Positions 7,422-16,938 are shown, counted from the first letter of the stretch. The stretch: DNA of 64,000 nt from Lachnospiraceae bacterium (GCA_015057555.1 SVEC01000001.1:62001-126000); one strand, 5' to 3'. A program made the numbers and translations. The notes: generated by a model not told the origin, from the letters alone.

Positions 7422-9824
7422 ATGAAAGCAAAAAAGAAAATAGTTTCATATTTACTATGTGTACTAATGGTTGCTGTAATATGTGGTTCATATAGTAACC
7501 TAGTTAAGGCATCTCAGGTGTCGGGAGAACCGGGTGTAGAACCTGCAAGCACCGTTATTCCTTACACAGATGCCCAGGTAAAGGATAGTGAGGGTACATT
7601 TACAGTGACTGGTGAAGTGGCTACATATTCGTTGCCAGCATATTCTTGGAATACAGATTCAGTTGAAATAAAAAATGTAACAGGATATTTGTATAAGCTG
7701 GATCCTGCTCAGGGAGAATTGTTCACTGTGAAGATGGAATATACAGGTACAGATGCTAATGCAAATATGTATGGGGAAATATATCATCCTATGGATTTGG
7801 AAACAGGAGAGTATTGCTTGACTGAAACCTATATTGCTCTTGATGTAAATAAAACTGTAGAAATTTTTAATGTTGCAACTGAGGCATATTTGTATTTAGG
7901 GGATTATGATTGGAGTGATGTTACAATCACTATAAGCAAGATGCAAAACATTTCAAGCCTTAAAAATACTGCTGTAAATGTGACCAAGGCTAGTACTATA
8001 ACAAAAACAATTTCTGATGTTTGTTACACATATAATTTTGATAATTTTTTTAGTAGAGGCTTTCTTATTAAGCTTCCTATAAAATCATACGAGGGATATA
8101 CTATAGGCTTGGAGGATAACGATAATGGAAATGCCCAGCTGTTGATATTTGAAGAATCTAAGCTAGGAAAAGAAGTAAGCTTTTATGAAGGTGTAGTAGA
8201 TAAGCAGTTATTTAATGCTAGTGATAAAGAAATTATATATTACATTTGGGTGTCAAGTATTAATGGTAGCTTAGATACCTTGACTGTGAATATTTCTGAT
8301 ATCGAGATGATAAGTGATAGAAATAATACAAAGCTTGCTATAGATGCAAAGCCTGTTAAGGTTCCTGCCGAGGAAAAAAATATTAATGTTATTTCAAAGA
8401 AGTATGATGCAAATGGTAATCAGTATAATGACCTAACTATCTATGGTGGTCAGGCATATTGTGTAGAAATTCCAGCAAATTCTCTTTATAAATTAAAGTG
8501 TGAGTTTGTAGGAGAGCAAAAAGCAGAGGATGCTAGTCAGTTTGCTACTACATATATAGTTGATGAGAATGATTTTGAAATCGCGTCACTTTGGGTAAGC
8601 GATTACAAGGAAGCTGCATATGAAGAAAATATTGAAGTTTATCTTTTGAATAACACAACCAATAAGAAAAAGATGTTTTATTTTATAGTAGCAGGAAGCT
8701 ATGACGAGGGAAATATCCAGATATCTGTAGAATCGATTCCTGAGGTTAAGGTTAGCTACCGTACTCACATTCAGTCAATTGGCTGGGAGGCGTCAGAGAA
8801 GGATATTTCAAAATGGAAGTCTAATGGTGCTATGTCAGGTACTTCAGGCAAATCAAAGAGACTTGAGGGCATCAACATTGTTGTAGATAGCGCAGCTGCA
8901 AATAAGGATTTAGATCTTGGAATTCAGTATACAACTCATTGTCAGTCCTATGGTTGGTTACCATGGTCGGCAAACGGAGAGATGAACGGAACTGAAGGGG
9001 AGGCTAAGAGATTAGAGGCCATCTCTATAAAGCTTACAGGTAAAGATGCAATCTGTTATGATATATACTACCGTGTTCACGCTCAGTCCTACGGTTGGTT
9101 AAATTGGGCTAAGAATGGTGGCGTTGCAGGAACTGCAGGCTACGGAAAGAGACTTGAGGGTATACAGATAGTAGTGGTTAAGAAGGGCACAGCAATTAAT
9201 GAAACACTAGGTGGTATAACCTCAATTAAGACAGATTCTTATATAGCAAAAGAGGGTGTTTCACCAGTTGTAAACTATGGTGGAATACCAAACTCTAGTC
9301 AGGATATTCCAGGAGAACATAATATTAATGTTTCCTATAGAACTCATGTACAGTCCTTCGGATGGCAAGGCTGGAAATATAACGGTCAGATGAGTGGTAC
9401 TTCTGGTAAGTCAAAGAGACTTGAAGGAATTAACATTAAGCTTACAAACCAGATGTATGACGGCGATATAGTTTATACTACACACGTACAGAAGTATGGT
9501 TGGCAGGGTAAGCTTGAGGACCAGTCTACTTGGAAGAAGAATGGTGAGATGGCTGGAACTTCAGGTGAAGCTAAACGTCTTGAGGCAATCTGTATCAACC
9601 TTACAGGTGAGATGGCAGAAAAATACGACATATATTATCGAGTACATGCTCAATCATATGGCTGGCTTGGATGGGTTAAGAATGGTGACCCAGCTGGAAC
9701 TGCAGGTTACGCAAAGAGACTTGAAGGAATCCAGATAGTCCTCGTACTAAAGGGAGAGGATGCACCAGCTAAAAACTATGAAGGAATTACATCCGTAAGA
9801 ACAGAAGGATATATTTCAAAGTAG
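7422..9824 (+). CDS. Secreted ChW-repeat protein
   Basis: An 800-residue exported protein with a strong RBS (AAAGGAGG). It has a basic start and hydrophobic signal peptide (KKKIVSYLLCVLMVAVICG) with cleavage likely near LVKASQ. Residues about 35-440 look like beta-rich extracellular domains I do not recognise. Residues about 443-781 hold six ChW (clostridial hydrophobic, conserved Trp) repeats with the pattern YRTHxQSxGW, W..NG, GTxGxxKRLEGI. They fall into two triplets (nt 8749-9180 and 9325-9762) joined by a linker, and repeats 1/4, 2/5 and 3/6 match best, so a three-repeat block was duplicated. ChW repeats are thought to bind cell-surface or extracellular polymers. The gene is monocistronic and follows the EPS operon terminator. 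Confidence 0.8.
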   Translation: MKAKKKIVSYLLCVLMVAVICGSYSNLVKASQVSGEPGVEPASTVIPYTDAQVKDSEGTFTVTGEVATYSLPAYSWNTDSVEIKNVTGYLYKLDPAQGELFTVKMEYTGTDANANMYGEIYHPMDLETGEYCLTETYIALDVNKTVEIFNVATEAYLYLGDYDWSDVTITISKMQNISSLKNTAVNVTKASTITKTISDVCYTYNFDNFFSRGFLIKLPIKSYEGYTIGLEDNDNGNAQLLIFEESKLGKEVSFYEGVVDKQLFNASDKEIIYYIWVSSINGSLDTLTVNISDIEMISDRNNTKLAIDAKPVKVPAEEKNINVISKKYDANGNQYNDLTIYGGQAYCVEIPANSLYKLKCEFVGEQKAEDASQFATTYIVDENDFEIASLWVSDYKEAAYEENIEVYLLNNTTNKKKMFYFIVAGSYDEGNIQISVESIPEVKVSYRTHIQSIGWEASEKDISKWKSNGAMSGTSGKSKRLEGINIVVDSAAANKDLDLGIQYTTHCQSYGWLPWSANGEMNGTEGEAKRLEAISIKLTGKDAICYDIYYRVHAQSYGWLNWAKNGGVAGTAGYGKRLEGIQIVVVKKGTAINETLGGITSIKTDSYIAKEGVSPVVNYGGIPNSSQDIPGEHNINVSYRTHVQSFGWQGWKYNGQMSGTSGKSKRLEGINIKLTNQMYDGDIVYTTHVQKYGWQGKLEDQSTWKKNGEMAGTSGEAKRLEAICINLTGEMAEKYDIYYRVHAQSYGWLGWVKNGDPAGTAGYAKRLEGIQIVLVLKGEDAPAKNYEGITSVRTEGYISK

Positions 9825-9840
9825 AATTAATGAATATACA

Positions 9841-9961
9841 AAAGGACCAGGAGATAACTATGAACTGGCCGCGACAGGGTGAAGCGGAGCCGACCGTCTT
9901 AAGTGTCGGCGAAGCTTTATCCCTAGGCAGGCCAGCCAAGAAGTAAATCCCTGGTCCTTTT
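9841..9961. ncRNA. Long structured palindromic element between convergent genes (candidate ncRNA or bidirectional terminator)
   Basis: A nested set of helices closes a 120-nt rod. AAAGGACCAGG (9841-9851) pairs with CCTGGTCCTTT (9950-9960), CTGGCC (9865-9870) with GGCCAG (9930-9935), GGGTGAAGC (9877-9885) with GCTTTATCCC (9914-9923, one bulge), and GCCGAC (9889-9894) with GTCGGC (9905-9910). Both strands end in TTTTG. It is visibly GC-richer than its surroundings and lies between the stop codons of the ChW gene and the convergent purine gene. That place suits a bidirectional terminator, but a plain terminator does not need this internal architecture of conserved-looking bulges. I could not match it to any RNA family I know. 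Confidence 0.6.
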
Positions 9962-9969
9962 GCATGTAT

Positions 9970-11148
9970 TTAATGATGGAACAATCTAATTCCTGTAAAC
10001 GCCATAGCCATTCCGTACTTGTCACAGCACTCGATAACTGCGTCATCTCTTATTGAGCCACCTGGCTGAGCGATGTACTTAACACCACTCTTCTTAGCTC
10101 TTTCAATGTTATCTGAGAATGGGAAGAATGCATCTGAACCAAGTGCAACATCCTCCATCTGGTCTAACCAAGCGCGCTTTTCTTCAGCAGTGAACACCTC
10201 TGGCTTCTCCTTGAATACTCTCTGCCAAGCGCCCTCAGCGAGAACATCCATATACTCATCGCCGATGTAGTTATCGATAGCATTGTCTCTGTCTGCACGT
10301 CCGATAGTGTCAAGGAATGGAAGGTTAAGAACCTTTGGACACTGACGGAGTAACCAGTTGTCAGCCTTCTGACCTGCAAGTCTTGTACAGTGAACTCTTG
10401 ACTGCTGACCAGCACCGATACCGATTGCCTGACCACCCTTAGCGTAGCATACTGAGTTTGACTGAGTATACTTAAGAGTGATAAGTGAGATGATAAGGTC
10501 AATCTTAGCTGACTCAGGAATATCCTTGTTAGCTGTTACAACATTTGCAAGAAGCTCGTTGTTGATAGGAAGCTCATTTCTTCCCTGCTCGAAGCTGATA
10601 CCGTATACCTGCTTAGTCTCAAGCTGCTCTGGTACGTAGCTTGGATCTATCTGAATGATATTGTAGTTACCCTTTTTCTTCTGCTTAAGAATCTCGAGTG
10701 CCTCTGGCTCATAGCCTGGAGCGATAACACCGTCAGATACCTCTCTCTTAATAATCTTAGCAGTTGATACATCACATACATCTGAAAGAGCGATGAAATC
10801 TCCAAATGATGACATTCTGTCAGCGCCTCTTGCTCTAGCGTATGCTGATGCAAGTGGTGATAACTCACCTAAATCATCTACCCAGTAAATCTTTGCAAGG
10901 GTCTCATCAAGTGGAAGACCTACTGCAGCACCTGCTGGTGATACGTGCTTGAATGATGTAGCAGCAGGAAGACCAGTTGCCTCCTTAAGCTCCTTAACTA
11001 ACTGCCAGCCGTTAAATGCATCAAGGAAGTTGATGTAGCCTGGCTTACCTGATAATACCTGGATAGGAAGGTCCTGTCCGTTTGCCATAAAAATTCTAGA
11101 TGGCTTCTGATTAGGGTTACAACCATACTTTAATTCTAATTCGTTCAT
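9970..11148 (-). CDS. AICAR transformylase (standalone PurH transformylase domain)
   Basis: A 392-residue stand-alone relative of the C-terminal transformylase half of PurH, which formylates AICAR with 10-formyl-THF in the ninth step of purine synthesis. Seen motifs: [14 protein letters not shown] at the N-terminus, [14 protein letters not shown] (the Lys-His catalytic region), [20 protein letters not shown], and [11 protein letters not shown]...QPGGSIRDD near the C-terminus. The N-terminal cyclohydrolase domain of PurH is absent. That step is supplied by the PurO-like gene just upstream on the same strand. The start is the ATG at 11148 (GAAAGGAACAG upstream), not the longer frame from 11187, which has no ribosome site. 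Confidence 0.88.
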   Translation of the reverse strand: MNELELKYGCNPNQKPSRIFMANGQDLPIQVLSGKPGYINFLDAFNGWQLVKELKEATGLPAATSFKHVSPAGAAVGLPLDETLAKIYWVDDLGELSPLASAYARARGADRMSSFGDFIALSDVCDVSTAKIIKREVSDGVIAPGYEPEALEILKQKKKGNYNIIQIDPSYVPEQLETKQVYGISFEQGRNELPINNELLANVVTANKDIPESAKIDLIISLITLKYTQSNSVCYAKGGQAIGIGAGQQSRVHCTRLAGQKADNWLLRQCPKVLNLPFLDTIGRADRDNAIDNYIGDEYMDVLAEGAWQRVFKEKPEVFTAEEKRAWLDQMEDVALGSDAFFPFSDNIERAKKSGVKYIAQPGGSIRDDAVIECCDKYGMAMAFTGIRLFHH

Positions 11149-11213
11149 GTTATATCTGTTCCTTTCGATTATATTTACAAAAAACACAAAAATTCAATCA
11201 TTTATCGCTGCGA

Positions 11214-11927
11214 TTACTGGTTCTTATTTATAATCCTAGTCTCATACTCGCCAGTTGCAATATCTATAAATCTTACGAAGAGTGATACCTTGTTCTCCTC
11301 ATTTAAGTTAGTCCAAAGCATATTTGTAAACTCGTCGATATCATCACAAATTTCAACCCACTTTGGCTCTCCCTCGAAGCTTGGAAGTGGATTACCGTCA
11401 TGCATATATGTATGGATGAAGTGTCCCTCGCCAGCTACAGGATTCTCATAAGCAAATGTATATCTGTTGCAAGCATCTGGGTTACCATTGTTGCTCTTTA
11501 AGATAGACATAGCGTAGTTATATGTGCCATTCTCGATATGCATAACACCTGAGATTCTAGGAGTGTAGTTAGGACCGTCTGGCTCAAACTCTCTAACGCG
11601 AAGACTCTGCTCAAATGTAAGCTGCTTATCCATACCATCATAGATTGTATCAGTCTGGTCACCGTTAGTTACGATAGTCTTGTTGCCAAGTACACGAACA
11701 GGTGCGTAGATAATAAGTGATGGGTCAGTAAGCTTTGAAGGGTCAAAAGCCTGTGTACGGATACCCTGGCCATCCTCTACAAATACACGGTTTCTACTGT
11801 TCTCACTTCTACCCATAATAAAGTAACCAGTTACAGCCTTCTTACCGTCATTAGACTTACCGATTACGATACCACGTCCTGGGTATGCATTGCTACTTAA
11901 CTCAGTTGCTAGATTCTTCATCTCCAT
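11214..11927 (-). CDS. IMP cyclohydrolase, PurO-like
   Basis: A 237-residue protein of the IMP_cyclohyd (PurO) family, first known from archaea. It closes the ring of FAICAR to give IMP, the last step of the pathway. Recognisable stretches are NAYPGRGIVIGKS, GYFIMGRSENSRNRVF, GDQTDTIYDG and PNYTPRISGVMH. It is cotranscribed with the AICAR transformylase 65 bases downstream, and together they replace bifunctional PurH. ATG at 11927 is preceded by AAGAGGTCC; the frame extends to 11984 but without an RBS. It is divergent from the sensor-kinase gene, with 225 bases between the two starts. Confidence 0.88.
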   Translation of the reverse strand: MEMKNLATELSSNAYPGRGIVIGKSNDGKKAVTGYFIMGRSENSRNRVFVEDGQGIRTQAFDPSKLTDPSLIIYAPVRVLGNKTIVTNGDQTDTIYDGMDKQLTFEQSLRVREFEPDGPNYTPRISGVMHIENGTYNYAMSILKSNNGNPDACNRYTFAYENPVAGEGHFIHTYMHDGNPLPSFEGEPKWVEICDDIDEFTNMLWTNLNEENKVSLFVRFIDIATGEYETRIINKNQ

Positions 11928-12152
11928 GGTTTGGACCTCTTTTCTTATAATTTTATTGTAAAAAAACCTTTTTAAACATAACATTTAAAGTGATTTATTT
12001 CAAGACCAAAACCCAAAATACTGACAAAATATAACTATATTTTCGTTATTAATATTTAAGAGTATGTGATAATATTTCATCATAAAATATTCTTAGCTGA
12101 TTCTTAACCAGAGGTAATGATATTATATATTCAGCTGGAAATGGGGGAAAAC

Positions 12153-13223
12153 ATGAAACATCACGATAAAACAAAGATTATTGTAAAAAATATAATAGTG
12201 ACACTGGGAATAATTCTTATGTTCTTCGGAATATGTATCCTAGTGGAGAAATGGTTAAATACATACATACCAATACCGGCTATTCTTACTTTAGGAGTAT
12301 TTTTGATATCCCTGATTACAAAAGGATTTGTGTATGGTATTGTTGCATCTCTTATTAGTGTTTTAGCACTTAACTATGCGTTTACATTTCCTTATTTCAA
12401 GTTTAATTTTACCATACCGGAGAATCTGGTATCTGCAGTTGTTATGTTTATTGTAACCATAGTTTCAAGTGCTCTTATTACCAGAGTTAGAAGGGCGGAG
12501 GAATTAAAGGTAGAATCAGAAAAAGAAAAGCTTAGGGCAAATCTTCTTAGAGCAGTGTCTCACGATCTCCGTACTCCTCTCACTACCATATATGGCTCCG
12601 GAGCTGGCATAGTAGATAATTTAGACAGTCTAGATAAAGAGGAAATAATTGAACTGGCTCAGGGTATTAAAGAGGATTCTCAGTGGCTTATTACTATGGT
12701 AGAGAATCTCCTGTCAGTAACTAAAATCAATGGACAGGGTGTTGCTCTTAAGAAAAGTCCTATAGTATTAGAAGAGCTGATTGATACAGCGCTAGTTAAG
12801 TTTAAGGTTCATCACGCTGATGTAGATGTTAGGCTTGATATTCCAGAGGATATTGTAATTATACCTATGGACCCTGTTCTTATAGGACAGGTTATTATGA
12901 ATATCCTTGAAAATGCAGTTCGCCACGGAGAGAACCTTACATATATAAGCATTAAAGTAAGAACACTTGGAGATAGAGCGATATTTGAGATTTCTAATGA
13001 TGGAAAAAACATTCCTAGGGATATTATAGATAATGTTTTTACAGGGTATTACGAGAAGAAAAATAAACCAGTGGATTCCAATGAGGGTATGGGGATTGGC
13101 CTTTCCGTATGTCACTCAATTATAAAGGTTCACGGTGGAGATATAACTGTAGAGAATCTTAAGCCAAAGGGGTGTTGCTTTAGATTTTGGTTAGGTTTGG
13201 AGGCAAATGAGGATGAGTGCTAA
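12153..13223 (+). CDS. KdpD-like sensor histidine kinase (DUF4118 membrane domain)
   Basis: A 356-residue membrane kinase. Residues about 10-110 hold three to four membrane spans of the DUF4118 type found in KdpD, then a short coiled region. Next come a HisKA domain with the phospho-acceptor in AVSHDLRTPLTT (His137) and an HATPase domain with the N box ILENAVRHG and G boxes GMGIGLSV. The large N-terminal KdpD/Usp sensor of true KdpD is absent, so it is a short KdpD-like kinase. The start at 12153 follows GGGGGAAAAC; the frame opens 36 bases earlier without a ribosome site. It overlaps the response regulator and heads a four-gene unit with a Na/Pi symporter, so sensing of phosphate, sodium or osmotic state is plausible. 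Confidence 0.85.
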   Translation: MKHHDKTKIIVKNIIVTLGIILMFFGICILVEKWLNTYIPIPAILTLGVFLISLITKGFVYGIVASLISVLALNYAFTFPYFKFNFTIPENLVSAVVMFIVTIVSSALITRVRRAEELKVESEKEKLRANLLRAVSHDLRTPLTTIYGSGAGIVDNLDSLDKEEIIELAQGIKEDSQWLITMVENLLSVTKINGQGVALKKSPIVLEELIDTALVKFKVHHADVDVRLDIPEDIVIIPMDPVLIGQVIMNILENAVRHGENLTYISIKVRTLGDRAIFEISNDGKNIPRDIIDNVFTGYYEKKNKPVDSNEGMGIGLSVCHSIIKVHGGDITVENLKPKGCCFRFWLGLEANEDEC

Positions 13224-13920
13224 GCATAAAATACTAATTGTAGAGGATGAAAAAAATATAAGGAACCTAGTGAAGACTATTCTAAAGACAAAAGGTTATC
13301 AGGTATTTGATGCCACCAATGGTAGCACAGGTGTGATAATGTTTAATTCTCACTGCCCTGATTTAATAATTCTGGATCTTGGGCTACCGGATATGGATGG
13401 TGTGGAATTCATAAAAATAATAAGGCAGGAGCACCAGACCCCTATTATTGTTCTTTCTGCTAGACATAAGGAAAGCGACAAGGTAAGTGCCTTGGATCTT
13501 GGAGCTAACGATTATGTTACTAAACCATTCGGGACGGAGGAGTTGCTTGCCAGAGTTCGCGCAACATTAAGAAATACTTTGATTAAGGAATCCGGTGGAG
13601 ATCTTAAGGGAGCAAAATTCACAGTAGATAACCTAACCATAGATTATGACAAGAGACGGGTAATCATTGATGGTGATGAGATTCATCTCACCCAGACAGA
13701 GTACAATATAGTAGAGTATTTAAGCATTCATTCTGGCCGAGTTTTGACATATTCAGACATAGTGAAGAAGATATGGGGATATTCTGATTCAGGAAGCATT
13801 AAGAAGCTTCAGGTTAATATGGCAAATATTCGCAAGAAGCTTAACGAAAAGCCTGGCGAGAACAAGTACATAACCAATGAGCTTGGTGTTGGATACAGAA
13901 TGAATAGCGATGATAATTAG
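13213..13920 (+). CDS. OmpR/KdpE-family response regulator
   Basis: A 235-residue response regulator. The receiver has the acidic pair EDE, the phospho-acceptor Asp55 in ILDLGLPDMDG and the conserved Lys in YVTKPFG. The C-terminal winged helix (from about residue 135) includes LTQTEYNIVEYLSIHSGRV and GVGYRM, as in KdpE and OmpR. It overlaps the kinase gene by 11 bases. ATG 13213 lies 9 bases after GGAGG, while ATG 13207 is only 3 bases from it, so 13213 is preferred. This subfamily binds tandem direct repeats near -35. Whether it recognises the repeats found at 55.8-61.1 kb is an open question. Confidence 0.88.
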   Translation: MSAKHKILIVEDEKNIRNLVKTILKTKGYQVFDATNGSTGVIMFNSHCPDLIILDLGLPDMDGVEFIKIIRQEHQTPIIVLSARHKESDKVSALDLGANDYVTKPFGTEELLARVRATLRNTLIKESGGDLKGAKFTVDNLTIDYDKRRVIIDGDEIHLTQTEYNIVEYLSIHSGRVLTYSDIVKKIWGYSDSGSIKKLQVNMANIRKKLNEKPGENKYITNELGVGYRMNSDDN

Positions 13921-13952
13921 TTTTGCATAGGTAAAGGAGAGTATAAGGAGAA

Positions 13953-15599
13953 ATGTCTACAACCATAGTAATAGGACTTTTAGGTGGACTTGCGCTGTTT
14001 CTGTACGGAATGCAAATGATGAGTGCAGGCCTTGAGGCTGCGGCGGGAAGTAAGATGAAGGAGATTTTGGAGAAGCTTACTTCTAATAGGCTTAAAGGAG
14101 TTTTGGTAGGCGCCGCTATAACAGCGGTAATTCAATCTTCATCAGCTACAACTGTAATGGTAGTTGGATTTGTTAACTCAGGGATGATGACCCTTAGACA
14201 AGCTGTATGGATAATTATGGGTGCCAATATAGGTACTACAATCACAGGACAGCTGATAGCCTTAGATGTGGGAGCCATAGCTCCACTTATAGCCTTCGGT
14301 GGAGTGGCGGTTATTATGTTCACTAAAAAGGAAAAGGTTCATCACATAGCAAATATTTTTGCAGGACTTGGAATCTTATTCATCGGTATGGATATGATGG
14401 GAAGTGCTATGAATCCTCTTAGAGATAACCAGCAATTTATTAGTATAATGACAGAGTTTGAAAATCCTGTTCTTGGAATATTGGCTGGTATGATATTTAC
14501 AGCTATTATTCAGTCCTCTTCAGCTTCAGTAGGTATATTGCAGACCTTAGCAGGCAGTGGAATTATAGGACTTGATAGTGCGGCCTTTGTTCTATTTGGA
14601 CAGAACATCGGTACCTGTATAACAGCTTTCCTGGCAGCTATCAGTGCCAATAGAAATGCAAAGAGAACAACCATAGTGCATATAACCTTTAATGTTATAG
14701 GTACGATTATATTTACAACATTATGCTTGGTTACACCTTTAATTGGATGGGTGGAGGGTTTTACTCCTAATAATGCCCCAGCTCAGATAGCTAACCTTCA
14801 TACTATATTCAATGTGGTTACAACCTTGCTGTTGCTTCCATTTGGTCAGCTTTTAGCTGGCTTTGCAGAGGTTATCCTAAAGGATAAATCTATAGATAAC
14901 CAGTTTGAGGATGAGGAGCTGCACTACATAAAGCATATATCAAATATTAATGAGGAGAAGCTTGGAGTATCAGCTATTAGCATGGAGGGTACCCGTCTTG
15001 AGATGCTTAGAATGTTTGATATGGCTAAGGTAAATGTAAAAAATGCCTTTGATTTATTTGTCAACTTTAATCAAGAGAAGGCAAATCGCCTGGATAAGAA
15101 GGAGGAGTATGTTGACTATCTTAACAAGGAGATTTCTAAGCACATTTCCCGAGTTATAACTCACGAGAGAAGTGAGATGGGTAGTGTGATATATAATGCT
15201 TACTTCACTATGACAAGCAACATAGAAAGAGTAAGCGACCACGCGGAAAATATAGCTGGCTATGCCAGACAGATGAATGATAAGGGGATGGAAATATCTG
15301 AATACGCCAAGCAGGATGTAGCAAGAATGAAGGCTATATGTGAGGATTTTGCGGATGTATTGTTTGAAAACACAGAGGATGTAGTGGATTGGCATAAACG
15401 TGTGGCAAGCATCGAGCAGCAGATAGATGATATGACAGAGGAATTCAGAGGTAATATGTATACTCGTATGCAGAAGGGTATATGTAACGGTGAAAGTCAT
15501 ATTCTCTTTTCGGAGATGGTAACAGATTTTGAGAGAATCGGAGATCATTATCTTAATATCTCTGACGAGATTATGAGGATAAAATTAGCAGGAGCATAA
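13953..15599 (+). CDS. Na/Pi cotransporter family protein with PhoU-like domain
   Basis: A 548-residue symporter of the NptA/PNaS type. Two inverted transport modules each carry the QSSSA signature (IQSSSATTVMVVGF near residue 60, IQSSSASVGILQTL near residue 188) inside about eight membrane spans. Residues about 340-540 are a cytosolic PhoU-like helical domain. It should import phosphate with sodium. Spacing of 32 bases from the response regulator, with its own RBS (AAGGAGA), indicates an operon with the two-component system. No separate PhoU, Pst or Kdp genes lie nearby. Confidence 0.88.
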   Translation: MSTTIVIGLLGGLALFLYGMQMMSAGLEAAAGSKMKEILEKLTSNRLKGVLVGAAITAVIQSSSATTVMVVGFVNSGMMTLRQAVWIIMGANIGTTITGQLIALDVGAIAPLIAFGGVAVIMFTKKEKVHHIANIFAGLGILFIGMDMMGSAMNPLRDNQQFISIMTEFENPVLGILAGMIFTAIIQSSSASVGILQTLAGSGIIGLDSAAFVLFGQNIGTCITAFLAAISANRNAKRTTIVHITFNVIGTIIFTTLCLVTPLIGWVEGFTPNNAPAQIANLHTIFNVVTTLLLLPFGQLLAGFAEVILKDKSIDNQFEDEELHYIKHISNINEEKLGVSAISMEGTRLEMLRMFDMAKVNVKNAFDLFVNFNQEKANRLDKKEEYVDYLNKEISKHISRVITHERSEMGSVIYNAYFTMTSNIERVSDHAENIAGYARQMNDKGMEISEYAKQDVARMKAICEDFADVLFENTEDVVDWHKRVASIEQQIDDMTEEFRGNMYTRMQKGICNGESHILFSEMVTDFERIGDHYLNISDEIMRIKLAGA

Positions 15600-15613
15600 A
15601 GGAGAGGGAAATT

Positions 15614-15724
15614 ATGTGGATGGATATAGCGGTAGGGATTATGGCGGTTTTGGCTTTCGGAGCAAGTGCGATTTGCTTTTTCGAAGGGCTGAAGGATTAT
15701 GATAAAGATGATGAAATTAGGTGA
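15614..15724 (+). CDS. 36-residue single-span membrane peptide
   Basis: A short ORF with an excellent ribosome site (AAAGGAGAGGG) starting 15 bases after the symporter stop and ending just before the operon terminator. The product opens MWMDIAVGIMAVLAFGASAI, one hydrophobic helix, and ends with a charged tail (LKDYDKDDEIR). This is the layout of small accessory subunits such as KdpF that stabilise transporters. Position suggests a partner of the Na/Pi symporter. I do not recognise the sequence. Confidence 0.6.
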   Translation: MWMDIAVGIMAVLAFGASAICFFEGLKDYDKDDEIR

Positions 15725-15732
15725 AAAGCAAG

Positions 15733-15763
15733 AGCTTTCAGCATGGTGCCGAAAGCTTTTTTT
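15733..15763 (+). terminator. Intrinsic terminator of the two-component/symporter operon
   Basis: AGCTTTC (15733-15739) pairs with GAAAGCT (15751-15757), with an inner GCA/TGC pair around a TGG loop, followed by a run of seven or more T. Confidence 0.85.
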
Positions 15764-15895
15764 ATTAGAAAATAGTATAAAAATCAAACAGTAGCAAATT
15801 GAAATAAATGTGATAAAATATGTTTTGTTCGCAAATTTGTAAATACTTACAAATATTGACTGACAAGATAGTGACATATAGGGAGGACAGCAATT

Positions 15896-16759
15896 ATGAC
15901 AGTTAGAGTAATGGCAGATAGTACATGTGATTTATCATTTGGCATGGTACAGGATTTGGGAATAATTATAGTACCACTTCACATAGTGCTTGGTGAAGAA
16001 GAATACCTGGATGGCAAGGATATAACTCCAGACAAGATATACAGATGGTCAGATGAACATAATGATACACCAAAGACCTCAGCAGTTGGCCTTAGAGAAG
16101 CTATGGAGGCAATTGAGGAAGCTGGAGTTACACAGGATACTAACGACGAGCTGATTATATTTACCATATCTGAGAAGATGTCTGTCACTGCGAATGCGTT
16201 TCGTATTGCGGCAGAAGAATTAGAGGTGGCAGATAGGGTATCTGTAATTGATTCAGCTAATCTATCTACAGGAATTGGACTAATGGTGGTTGAGGCAGCT
16301 CATATGGCGAAGAAGGGAATGGATAGAAAAAAGATAGTAGCTGAAATAGAGAGAATTAAACCACTTGTTCGTGCAAGCTTTGTAGTTGACACACTTACAT
16401 ATTTGCATAGAGGAGGCCGTTGTAGCGGCGTTGCTGCCCTTGCAGGTGGTGTGCTTAAGCTACATCCTATGATTGTTGTTAAGGATGGAGAAATGGGAGC
16501 AACTAAGAAATACCGTGGTAAGATGGAAAGCGTTATTATGGACTATGTTAAGGAACTGGAACCACAGCTTAAGAAGGCACGGAAGGATAGGGTGTTCATA
16601 ACTCATTCAGGCTGTAAGAGTGAGGTGGTAAGCTCTGTATATAATTATCTTACCAAGATGGATTACTTCAAGGAGATTATAATAACAAGAGCAGGAGGAG
16701 TTATTTCCTCTCATTGTGGTCCGGGAACTTTGGGAGTTTTATTCATAGAGGGTGAGTAG
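15896..16759 (+). CDS. DegV family fatty-acid-binding protein
   Basis: A 287-residue DegV protein. The two-domain fold is recognised from VMADSTCDLSFGMVQDLG at the start, TPKTSAVGLREAMEAI, the domain-two motif LHRGGRCSGVAALAGGVLKL, and the tail VISSHCGPGTLGVLF. DegV/FakB proteins bind a fatty acid and, in characterised systems, present it to a FakA kinase for phospholipid synthesis. No FakA is in the window. It has its own RBS (GGGAGGACAG), and a second DegV paralogue lies at 23.8 kb. It is monocistronic. Confidence 0.88.
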   Translation: MTVRVMADSTCDLSFGMVQDLGIIIVPLHIVLGEEEYLDGKDITPDKIYRWSDEHNDTPKTSAVGLREAMEAIEEAGVTQDTNDELIIFTISEKMSVTANAFRIAAEELEVADRVSVIDSANLSTGIGLMVVEAAHMAKKGMDRKKIVAEIERIKPLVRASFVVDTLTYLHRGGRCSGVAALAGGVLKLHPMIVVKDGEMGATKKYRGKMESVIMDYVKELEPQLKKARKDRVFITHSGCKSEVVSSVYNYLTKMDYFKEIIITRAGGVISSHCGPGTLGVLFIEGE

Positions 16760-16938
16760 ACTAATGAGGGAATTTGATTCTTAAGATTTATTTAAGTTCA
16801 TAAATTTACCTTGATTAATTATATAAAAGCTTATAATATATAAGTTGACAAAATTTAACACTAGTGGGTATGTATGAGCGTTCATAGATTTTCATTGGTG
16901 AGTTTATGTCAGAGCATATAATAAGGGAGAAAAATGAT

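Noticed and set aside
7228-7422. A 64-codon frame after the ferredoxin-like gene.
   Set aside because: It spans the operon terminator and the promoter region of the ChW gene.
9841-9961. A c-di-GMP, ZTP or other known riboswitch.
   Set aside because: The element lies downstream of both flanking genes and none of the conserved cores I know could be found.
9858-10046. A minus-strand frame across the structured element.
   Set aside because: It reads through the hairpins and out of frame over the transformylase gene; no ribosome site.
12153-13920. Calling the two-component system true KdpDE.
   Set aside because: The N-terminal KdpD and Usp sensor domains and the kdpFABC genes are absent; KdpDE-like is as far as the sequence goes.
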